A DNA stretch of 30,474 bases, taken from IMG/VR virus record IMGVR_UViG_3300030117_005245, positions 1-30,474 of that record, one strand, 5' to 3'. Under the pieces are notes generated by a model. That model saw only the letters and a list, made by a program, of their open reading frames with translations. It ran no database searches and was not told the DNA's origin. The stretch comes from a virus. A program made the position numbers and the translations under genes. Of this stretch, positions 1-7,700 are shown piece after piece; positions within the stretch are counted from its first letter, which is position 1; the number at the start of each line of letters is the position of its first letter.

Positions 1-552
1 GCCTATGGTAAGAAGGTTGCATTCAGTCCTTACTTAGGATATAATATACAGAAGTTCTGTGATCCAAGGAGAGTTGTTGATGCACTCCTCGAAAAAAGAG
101 TCGTGGGGGTTGCAAATGGCCGTGCTGAGTTTGGTCCTCGTGCTTTGGGTAATAGAAGTTTACTGGCGGATCCGAGGGAAGCTTCAACAAAAGACCTAGT
201 AAACGAAATAAAGAGGAGAGATAAGTTCAGACCTTTTGCACCTGCAGTTCTTGAAGAACACGCTCAAGATTATTTTGATATGCCCAAACAATCAAGGTAT
301 ATGTCCTATGTTTATAAATGTAAGCAGCAGAAGGCGATACCTGCCTGTGTACACGTCGATGGATCTGCTAGGGTACAAACAGTACCAAAAGACTCAGAGA
401 GTATTCTAAGACCCATATTGGAGTGCTGGTACGAACGTACTGGATGCCCTGTATTATTGAATACATCTTTGAATATAAAAGGTAAACCTATGGTAAACAC
501 CATAGGAGATGCAATACAATTTTCACATAAGTATGATGTCACTGTGTTTTAG
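1..552 (+). CDS. Carbamoyltransferase, C-terminal part (NodU/CmcH family), open at the left edge
   Basis: The reading frame is open from base 1, so the gene begins outside the window; the GTG at 103 is internal, because the upstream codons continue the family sequence. The key signature is FGPRALGNRSLLADPR at nt 130-177, the hallmark of the C-terminal domain of NodU/CmcH/TobZ-type O-carbamoyltransferases. It is followed by KFRPFAPAVL and, near the end, CPVLLNTSLNIKGKPM, both also typical of this domain. Family members move a carbamoyl group from carbamoyl phosphate, through carbamoyl-AMP, to a hydroxyl on a sugar, antibiotic or Nod factor. The N-terminal Kae1-like half is not in the window, so activity cannot be judged. 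The 3' end overlaps the next gene by about 20 bases, which suggests coupled expression. In a phage the likely target is a glycan or other small acceptor (inference). Confidence 0.9.
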   Translation, partial: AYGKKVAFSPYLGYNIQKFCDPRRVVDALLEKRVVGVANGRAEFGPRALGNRSLLADPREASTKDLVNEIKRRDKFRPFAPAVLEEHAQDYFDMPKQSRYMSYVYKCKQQKAIPACVHVDGSARVQTVPKDSESILRPILECWYERTGCPVLLNTSLNIKGKPMVNTIGDAIQFSHKYDVTVF

Positions 553-1183
553 CGGATGTAGTATCACATGGGGTGATGAACTAAAAATGAGGTATATTGA
601 AAGATATAGCACTCTTGTGTCACAACACTATGACACGAAACATGTAAACCTATCAGAATGCGGTATTAGTAATGATACCATTGTAAGAAATACAATAAAC
701 CATTTAGAAACTAATAAACATGATGTAGTGGTCATACAATATACTGTTCATCCTAGAATAGAATATTTCAATGATCAAACTAATATGATAGAAAATTGGA
801 CACCACAGGATGCAAAAAAATCTCAAAAACGTAGAAACTACTATTTGTCCGTTTACAATGATATAATGGCTGCTGAAAATATGTGGAAGAATATATTTTT
901 ATTTGACACCTACTGTAAGAGTGTTGGTCAAAAGTATGTCTCTCTGATTGCAGATCACTTTGAACGTATTATAGTAAAACCTGAAATGTTTTATAATGGT
1001 CATATCGGATATTGGAGAAGTATGTTGAAAGACTACAATCCCACTTACATACAGAAGGAGTTACTTGGTATGGAATTTAAGCAACCAGAAAACTATGCTA
1101 GGGGTATGAATGGTGGACACCCAAGTGCAGAAGGTCACAATAAAATGGCGAATAAAGTTATTGAGTTGATAGACGCTATATAA
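533..1183 (+). CDS. SGNH/GDSL-hydrolase-like protein
   Basis: About 216 aa. Three blocks match the SGNH fold. Block I is FSGCSITWGDEL near the N-terminus, with Ser in the nucleophile position. A following NLSECGISNDTI segment supplies the block II Gly. The C-terminal GGHPSAEGHNKMA carries the block V His. A VVVIQYTVHPR strand sits where block III normally provides Asn, and I see no clear GxND, so the oxyanion hole may be altered. Family members are esterases, lipases or glycan O-acyl transferases/deacetylases. I chose the ATG at 533 (ATG at 536 is equivalent) because it sits just before block I. An in-frame ATG at 509 has an AGGAG that directly abuts it, too close for normal spacing. The gene overlaps the carbamoyltransferase and is followed by a glycosyltransferase, so a role in glycan modification is plausible but inferred. 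Confidence 0.62.
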   Translation: MMSLCFSGCSITWGDELKMRYIERYSTLVSQHYDTKHVNLSECGISNDTIVRNTINHLETNKHDVVVIQYTVHPRIEYFNDQTNMIENWTPQDAKKSQKRRNYYLSVYNDIMAAENMWKNIFLFDTYCKSVGQKYVSLIADHFERIIVKPEMFYNGHIGYWRSMLKDYNPTYIQKELLGMEFKQPENYARGMNGGHPSAEGHNKMANKVIELIDAI

Positions 1184-1194
1184 AGTGTTATAAT
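1166..1194 (+). promoter_or_regulatory. Sigma70-type promoter before the glycosyltransferase
   Basis: TTGATA at 1166-1171 (five of six bases match TTGACA) and a perfect TATAAT at 1189-1194 are separated by exactly 17 bases. Transcription would start near 1201, some 15 bases before the glycosyltransferase ATG. The -35 element lies in the end of the upstream coding region. This is the only clear host-type promoter I found in the window, and it implies expression of the glycosyltransferase by unmodified host polymerase. Confidence 0.6.
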
Positions 1195-1215
1195 GATTAT
1201 GACTGAACTCTAATT

Positions 1216-1968
1216 ATGGCTAAAGGATTTAAGGTGGTGTCTAAACCACCAACCGTGACGGAAGAAACTTTTGATATTCAAGCAGCAAAAGAACTTCTAA
1301 AAGGTAAAAGTATTGTATTCTGCTTACCTGGCAGAGGTGTTTCATACATCTTTCTAAAGAATTTCGTATCACTCTGTTTTGAGTTGGTACAGAACGGAGC
1401 AAATATTCAGATAGCACAAGACTATAGTTCTATGGTGAACTTTGCAAGATGCAAGTGTCTTGGTGCAAATGTGCTCAGAGGACCTGATCAATTACCTTGG
1501 GATGGTAAACTTGAGTATGATTATCAACTATGGATTGACAGTGACATCGTATTCTCAAACGAATCATTCTATCGTGTTCTTGCAATGCAAAAAGATATTG
1601 CAGGTGGTTGGTATGCAACTGAAGATGGTAGAACAACATCATGTGCACATTGGTTAGAAGAGGATGATTTCAAAGAAAATGGTGGTGTGATGAATCATGA
1701 GATGGTTGAAGGTATTGTCAAGAGACGCAAACCATTTACTGTTGACTATTCTGGATTTGGTTGGTTGCTCATCAAGAAAGGTGTATTTGAACATGCAGAG
1801 ATGAAGTATCCTTGGTTTGCACCACAGATGCAGGTGTTTGATTCTGGTGAAGTGCAAGATATGTGTGGTGAAGATGTTTCATTCTGTCTTGATGCGATCA
1901 AAGCAGGTTTTGAAATATGGATAGATCCACAATGTAGAGTTGGACATGAGAAATCTAGAATCATATAG
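1216..1968 (+). CDS. Glycosyltransferase, GT-A-like fold
   Basis: 250 aa. An N-terminal strand KSIVFCLPGRGVSYIFLKNF resembles the opening nucleotide-sugar-binding strand. The segment SSMVNFARCKCL is typical of phage and bacterial GT-A enzymes of this kind. WIDSDIVF (residues about 106-113) carries the DxD metal- and sugar-nucleotide-binding motif. Later come FGWLLIKKGVF, CGEDVSFC (a candidate catalytic acidic pair) and a C-terminal VGHEKSR whose His may complete metal binding. The length is usual for a single-domain enzyme. Donor and acceptor sugars cannot be read from the sequence. A sigma70-like promoter ends about 20 bases upstream, and no Shine-Dalgarno sequence is visible before the ATG. 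Neighbouring carbamoyltransferase and SGNH-like genes suggest a glycan-modifying group. Confidence 0.82.
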   Translation: MAKGFKVVSKPPTVTEETFDIQAAKELLKGKSIVFCLPGRGVSYIFLKNFVSLCFELVQNGANIQIAQDYSSMVNFARCKCLGANVLRGPDQLPWDGKLEYDYQLWIDSDIVFSNESFYRVLAMQKDIAGGWYATEDGRTTSCAHWLEEDDFKENGGVMNHEMVEGIVKRRKPFTVDYSGFGWLLIKKGVFEHAEMKYPWFAPQMQVFDSGEVQDMCGEDVSFCLDAIKAGFEIWIDPQCRVGHEKSRII

Positions 1969-1970
1969 AT

Positions 1971-2165
1971 ATGGTGACAACAAGTGCAATACACATGGAC
2001 TTATATGACATATACATCAAAGGATCGCTAGAGTTTGAGTCAATCACGGAAGAAGAGATGGAAGAAAAAATACAAGAGTTGGCAGACGATTATTACAAGG
2101 AAGGGTTCCCACATCCAGACGAAATAGAGGTTAGATACCTTGGACATGAAGAAGACTCTCAATAG
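1971..2165 (+). CDS. Small acidic protein of unknown function
   Basis: 64 aa from the ATG at 1971, two bases after the glycosyltransferase stop. An internal ATG at 1995 (giving MDLYDIYIKGSLEFESITEE) is a good alternative start, because the first eight residues look unlike a conserved N-terminus. The protein is rich in Glu and Asp, has a predicted helix EEEMEEKIQELADDYYKEGF and ends in a beta-like EIEVRYLGHEED. There is no membrane segment or cysteine. I do not recognise a family. The stop codon lies inside the loop and stem of an intrinsic terminator, so this is the last gene of the left block. Confidence 0.6.
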   Translation: MVTTSAIHMDLYDIYIKGSLEFESITEEEMEEKIQELADDYYKEGFPHPDEIEVRYLGHEEDSQ

Positions 2166-2179
2166 AGGGTCTTTTTTTT
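2154..2179 (+). terminator. Intrinsic terminator ending the left accessory block
   Basis: GACTCTC (2154-2160) pairs with GAGGGTC (2165-2171) in a 7-bp stem with one G-T wobble and an AATA loop. Eight T residues (2172-2179) follow directly. The structure overlaps the stop codon of the upstream small gene. It separates the accessory block from the late baseplate block. Confidence 0.85.
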
Positions 2180-2182
2180 GCT

Positions 2183-2199
2183 CTAAATAATGATAAATA
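2183..2199 (+). promoter_or_regulatory. Paired late-promoter boxes before gene 25
   Basis: CTAAATA at 2183-2189 and GATAAATA at 2192-2199 resemble the T4 late promoter TATAAATA and the relaxed NATAAATA form described for marine T4-like phages. They lie 20-35 bases before the gp25 start and directly after a terminator. This is where the baseplate transcript should begin. Late transcription would need phage-encoded gp55-type sigma and gp33/45 factors, which are not in this window. Confidence 0.6.
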
Positions 2200-2220
2200 T
2201 ACCCAGACTATAAAGATCTA

Positions 2221-2625
2221 GTGCCAGCACAGAAGTTTTCGCAGGGTTTCAAAGACGTATCTTTGTCTTTTAAAAAACATCCAGTAACAAGTGACATCCT
2301 TACATTAAAAAATGAGGATGCCATCAAACGTTCTGTGCAAAATTTAGTTCGTACTATTAGAGGTGAAGTTTTTTTCAACGAACTTCTTGGCACAAGAATA
2401 AGTGGATCGCTCTTTGAGTTGGCAAATAGTGATTATATCGATCCCATGAAAACAGAGATAGAGACTGTTCTCAAAAACTTTGAACCAAGAGTAAGATTGA
2501 CTGGTGTAGATTTCAAATCTTTTCCTGATCAAAATGCAGTAGATGTCACAATAAGATATGACATCATTGGACTGTCTGCTCCTACACAATCTGTCAACTT
2601 CATACTAGAACCAACAAGGTTATAA
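2221..2625 (+). CDS. 25: Baseplate wedge subunit gp25
   Basis: 134 aa starting at GTG (2221). The sequence has the gp25/GPW pattern: SLSFKKHPVTSDILTLKNED at the N-terminus, a central VRTIRGEVFFNELLGTRIS, then GSLFELAN and a terminal strand pair with VDVTIRYDI. In T4, gp25 is a small baseplate wedge protein related to the sheath-initiator component of other contractile tails. It sits with gp6 and gp53 in the inner baseplate. The length matches T4 gp25 (132 aa). Its stop TAA overlaps the gp6 ATG by one base (TAATG). Late boxes lie just upstream. I see no Shine-Dalgarno sequence before the GTG. Confidence 0.93.
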   Translation: MPAQKFSQGFKDVSLSFKKHPVTSDILTLKNEDAIKRSVQNLVRTIRGEVFFNELLGTRISGSLFELANSDYIDPMKTEIETVLKNFEPRVRLTGVDFKSFPDQNAVDVTIRYDIIGLSAPTQSVNFILEPTRL

Positions 2626-4745
2626 TGGCACTGCAACAATTTACAAATCTAAACTTTGAGGATATAAAAACCTCAATCAAAGATTATTTACGACAAAACT
2701 CAAATTTCAGTGATATGGATTTTGAGGGGTCAAACCTTTCTGTCATTGTAAATCTACTTGCGTATAATTCATACACTACAGCATATAATACCAACGCAGT
2801 TGTAAACGAGACATTCATAGACAGTGCTACACTAAGAGAAAACGTCGTATCACTAGCAAGAAATATAGGTTACGTTCCACGCTCAAGAAGAGCAGCGAGA
2901 ATGGTTATTGATTATCATATTACTGGTATTACCTCTACAACTGAAACCATAACATTCCAACCAGGTTTGATTGGTAATGGAGCAGTGTCCAATGTCAATT
3001 TTCTATTCTCATTACCTGAGAAAGTTACAGCTTCAGCGTCTGAAGGAACAGCATCAGGTAACTTCGAGGTCTACCAAGGACAATATCTTGAATCTAGATT
3101 TGTTGTCAATGATTCTCTACCAAATCAAAGGTATATACTACCTAATAATGGTGTAGACACATCTACTATAAGAATAAACGTAAAAGAGAATAATGCAAGT
3201 ACAACAGTAACAGAATATAAGTTAGTTGATAATATAATAGGTGTTACATCTACATCAAACATATATCTCATACAAGAAACGACAGATGAGAAGTATGAGG
3301 TGCTATTTGGTGATGGTATATTTGGACAGAAGTTGAATAGTGGTAATGTCATAGAGATATCTTACATAAAGACAGAGGGTAAAGAAGGAAATGGTGTATC
3401 TAGATTACAATTCTCTGGCACAGTGACAAATGAGAACGGTGCTACAGAATCTAGTTTAATTCCATCTATCATCCCACAGTCACCTTCACAAAACGGGGAT
3501 GATATAGAGGATATAAGGAGCGTTAGATACTATGCACCTAGATTATACTCTTCACAGCATAGAGCAGTCACAGCGAACGACTATGAGGCAATCGTGCCAT
3601 CTGTGTATCCCAATATTGAATCTATAAGTGCATTTGGTGGTGAGGAGTTGACACCTCCTAAGTATGGTAGAGTTTATATTGCTGCAAAACCAAAGAACGG
3701 ATCATTCTTATCAGAATTTACAAAGAAACAGATACTATCATCTCTAAAGAATTATTCTGTGGCAGGTATAGTGCCAGAGATCATTGATTTGAAGTTCTTG
3801 TATGTAGAACTTGATTCTTATGTGTATTATAACTCAAACTTTGTTGGTGATACGCAGAACTTGAAAACAGATGTCGTAAACGCAATGAGTTTGTTTGCAA
3901 GTGGCACAGAACTCAATAAATTTGGTGGCAGATTCAAATACAGTAAAGTTTTATCACTTATTGATAGGGTAAGTGACTCTATAACATCGAATATAACAAC
4001 AATCAGAATCAGAAGAAACCTAGTAGCACAGTTGAATGTGTTTAGTCAGTACGAGATATGTTTTGACAATACCTTCCATAGAAATGAGTCATCTTATAAT
4101 ATCAAGTCCACTGGTTTCAATATATCTGGTGTGTCTGGTACAGTTTACTTCTCTGATCAGCATGTATCTGGTGACACAGGTAATCTCTTCCTATTCCAAC
4201 TTGACTCTGATACTAATGTCAAGATTTTATCTACCACATTTGGATCTGTGGATTATAAGAAGGGAGAGGTCATAATTGACACAGTGAATATCACAGGTAC
4301 AGTATTGTCTGACAATATTATTGAAATACAGGCAATACCTCAGTCAAATGATGTGCTGGCAAGAAAGGAACTGTATCTACAGTTTGACATATCCAATAGT
4401 AACTTCTTTATGAGGGAAGATCCTATATCAACAGGTGCAAATACATCTGGTACAAGATACAATCCACAATCAAGTTACAGTAATGGTGCAAAAGTAAGAG
4501 GTGCTATTATAACAAGCACATCCAGTGCTACCACACTTGTTGGGTATGTGAATGGTCAACCATATTACGGTGCATTCCATACAATGTCGAATGGAAACCG
4601 CATGACAGGTGCTTTCCACTCTGAATCGAGTGTTCTCATAAGTAGCACTCCGACAACTGCCATAGATAGTTCATCAACAAGTCAGTCACAGACATCATCT
4701 ACATCATCATCTTCCTCAAGCAGCAGTAGTGGATACGGATACTAA
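2625..4745 (+). CDS. 6: Baseplate wedge subunit gp6 (baseplate J-like)
   Basis: 706 aa. The N-terminus MALQQFTNLNFEDIKTSIKD, followed by SDMDFEGSNLSVIVNLLAYN and ATLRENVVSLARNIGYVPRS, is characteristic of T4-like gp6. The middle holds the baseplate-J-like core with YEVLFGDGIFGQKL and RAVTANDYEAIVPSVYPNI. gp6 dimers form the ring that ties wedges together in the baseplate. The length is near T4 gp6 (660 aa). The extra part is the C-terminus: a PYYGAFH...RMTGAFH motif at about nt 4560-4617, then a low-complexity Ser/Thr/Gln tail encoded by TCA/TCT/AGC repeats and ending GYGY (about nt 4666-4742). Both junctions are TAATG overlaps, so translation is probably coupled to gp25 and to the next gene. 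Confidence 0.93.
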   Translation: MALQQFTNLNFEDIKTSIKDYLRQNSNFSDMDFEGSNLSVIVNLLAYNSYTTAYNTNAVVNETFIDSATLRENVVSLARNIGYVPRSRRAARMVIDYHITGITSTTETITFQPGLIGNGAVSNVNFLFSLPEKVTASASEGTASGNFEVYQGQYLESRFVVNDSLPNQRYILPNNGVDTSTIRINVKENNASTTVTEYKLVDNIIGVTSTSNIYLIQETTDEKYEVLFGDGIFGQKLNSGNVIEISYIKTEGKEGNGVSRLQFSGTVTNENGATESSLIPSIIPQSPSQNGDDIEDIRSVRYYAPRLYSSQHRAVTANDYEAIVPSVYPNIESISAFGGEELTPPKYGRVYIAAKPKNGSFLSEFTKKQILSSLKNYSVAGIVPEIIDLKFLYVELDSYVYYNSNFVGDTQNLKTDVVNAMSLFASGTELNKFGGRFKYSKVLSLIDRVSDSITSNITTIRIRRNLVAQLNVFSQYEICFDNTFHRNESSYNIKSTGFNISGVSGTVYFSDQHVSGDTGNLFLFQLDSDTNVKILSTTFGSVDYKKGEVIIDTVNITGTVLSDNIIEIQAIPQSNDVLARKELYLQFDISNSNFFMREDPISTGANTSGTRYNPQSSYSNGAKVRGAIITSTSSATTLVGYVNGQPYYGAFHTMSNGNRMTGAFHSESSVLISSTPTTAIDSSSTSQSQTSSTSSSSSSSSSGYGY

Positions 4746-7700
4746 TGATACAAACATCATTGACCAAAGTCAAAATACACGAAATAATCGAGAGTCAAAT
4801 ACCTGAAGTAATTGGCGATGATAATCCTCTTTTAGGTGAATTTCTAAAACAGTATTATATTTCACAAGAACATCAAGGTGGACCTATAGATATCGCTGAA
4901 AACCTTGTTGAGTACAAGGGTTTAGACTTTTTGAACACAAAAAACCTTATAGGTTTTACATCAGTTACTAAGTATGCAAGTGCGAGAGATGACGTAATAT
5001 ATGTGAATTCAACCGATGGTTGGCCTAATCAATATGGTTTATTGAAGATTGATAATGAGGTAATTTCATACACAGGTATAGGTTCAACATCATTTGAGGG
5101 TTGTATCAGAGGTTTCAGTGGTATTGAAAATAATAATAGAACTAATCAACCAGAATATCTTACATTCACACAAACAGGTATAGGAACACATGGTGTGGAT
5201 TCTAGAGTCCACAATTTGAGTAATGTTTTCTTGCAAGAGTTTATGAAGAAACTCAAAAAGCAAGTATTGTCAGGATTTGCTGAGAGAAAACTTGATGAGA
5301 AACTTGATCAATCTAATTTCATAAGACAATCAAAGGATTTCTACAAATCTAAGGGTACAGAGGAAGCGTTCAAGATATTATTTGGTGCACTGTATGGTGA
5401 GAAGGTTGAAATGATTCAACCATCGAAATATATCATAAGTCCATCAGATGCTGAGTATAGAGTCAATGAGGTATTGATATGTGAGTTGATAAGTGGTGAT
5501 CCACTCAAGATAACTGGTGAAAGTATCATACAGAAGACTACACCATTAGAAACAAGTGGTTCTATCACAGGTGTAGAGAAAGCAGTATTTGGTGGTAAGA
5601 CATATTATAAGATCGCACTGTCAAAAGGAACTATCATTGGTAAGTTTCAGCAAGTAGGTAAAACATTTATTACAAGATCAGCAACCACTGGATCAACAGT
5701 TATAGATGTAGATTCAACTGTAGGATTTGGTGCTACTGGATATATTGAGTTTGAAGATAGACTGATATCATATTCTGGTAAGTCACTCACTCAGTTTACA
5801 GGTATATCAACACTTACATCACCATGTGGTATTGGTTCAACTGTAAGGTCTGGTCTAATTGCAACTTCATATGAGGAAGGTGATCTAGGACTACCTGTTA
5901 GATTCAATGTATTGGGAGTTCTCAACAAATTTGTAGGATCTGCAATCAATCAGCAAGAAGAATCCGAGCTCAATATAAAACAGCTGGGAAGAATAGAGAA
6001 TGGCCTGAAGTATAGTACATGGATTTATAATACATCATCTACCTACGCCATTGAGAGATACACACTAAAAAGTGCTAACAGTTATAACTTCAAACTAGCA
6101 GCATCAAACTTCTCTCTCTATGTGGGTGATGAGATAGAGGTTATTGACCAGACTGACCCTGATAACAAGTTGAATGGTACGATAACATTCGTATTTGATG
6201 AATCACAAGACGATTCAATATCAGTCAGTGTGCCGACTCTTGATACTACAAAGAAATATAAGATAAGAAGAAAACTAAAAATACAAAAAGATAGAACAGC
6301 TGACGTACAGAACACATACACAGATGGTAGTGCTGTTCATGTTGCATCTAATAGTCTACCTCACTGGACAATTGATCCACAAAAGAGAATTCGCTCATTT
6401 ACCAATGTCGGTGTCAACACCACCACAGTCGAGATAAATGTCCCAGACCATGACTTCTATGATGGTGACCTTGTAGCATATTCGTCTTCAGGTATAGGCA
6501 CACTCGCTAATCTGAATGAAGGTGAGTCTTACTATGTAAAGAGAGTTGATAGTAGTACTGTCAAACTGGCATTTACTGGAGAGAACGTAAGAAGAGGACA
6601 GTTTATAACAGCGTTTACGGGTAGTGATATTGGATCTCAGACATCACATACACTTACACCTGACTCACTCTTTGGCACTGACCTTGGTGCACAAAAGATA
6701 ATAAGGAAGTTTAGTGAACCTGAATTTGGTGATGTAAAAGATAAGACAGTGCAGGGTGGTGTTGGATTATTCGCTAATGGTGTAGAAGCATATTCATATA
6801 AGTCATCGGACGTTGTATATTTTGGACCTTTAGAGAGTGTAGAGGTATTGAATACAGGTTCAGACTATGATATTGTCAGTCCTCCTAGATTGACTGTCAG
6901 TCAGGATGGTCACAATGGTATAGGTGCGTCTGTGATAGCACAGGTAGAGGGCACACTACAAGAAATACTAATTGATAATGAAGGTTCTGATTATGAAGAA
7001 ACACCAACAGTAAAAGTTATTGGTGGTAACAATTCTACAGCCATAGTCAAGGCAAAGATGAAGTTTGTCAATCAAGTTGTAGAGTTTGACGCAACTTCTA
7101 CAGGTGGTGTTGTTAGAACAGCAGCTAACGACTTCTCATTCTCATCTCCTCATAATTTGATTGCTGGTGAACAAGTAATTTACGAAACTAATGGTAGCAC
7201 ACCCATAGGTATAGGTGTAACACCAGGTACATTAGTTGATACTGCAACTTACTTCGTAGTCAAAAGAAATCCTAACACTATAATATCACTAGCAGATAAC
7301 AAAGAAGATGCTCTTGCTGGTATAGGTACGATTCCACTTACTACAAATGGTGGTGGTATACAGAGACTTAGAACTGTAGATAGAAGACTGAAAGTTGATA
7401 AGATATTGGTTGAAGATTCTGGATTCTTTAAAAACAGAGAAGTGCATACAAGCACTGGTATCAATACATTCACTGATACTATCAATATAAAATCTCATGG
7501 ATTTAGTAATTTTGAGACTGTCAAGTATTCTTCTACTGAATCTGCTATAGGTGGACTCACAAACAATAGTCAATACTTTGTTGATAAGATAGATGACGAT
7601 TCTTTCAGATTATCTGATAATAAGGATCTCACATCATTCATAAGTTTGACTGATGATGGATTAGGTGAGCACATCTTCCAAGATCCTCCAATATCAATTG

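Noticed and set aside
103-552. GTG at 103 as a true start of the carbamoyltransferase
   Set aside because: The frame is open back to base 1 and the upstream residues continue the family sequence, so the gene is cut by the window edge.
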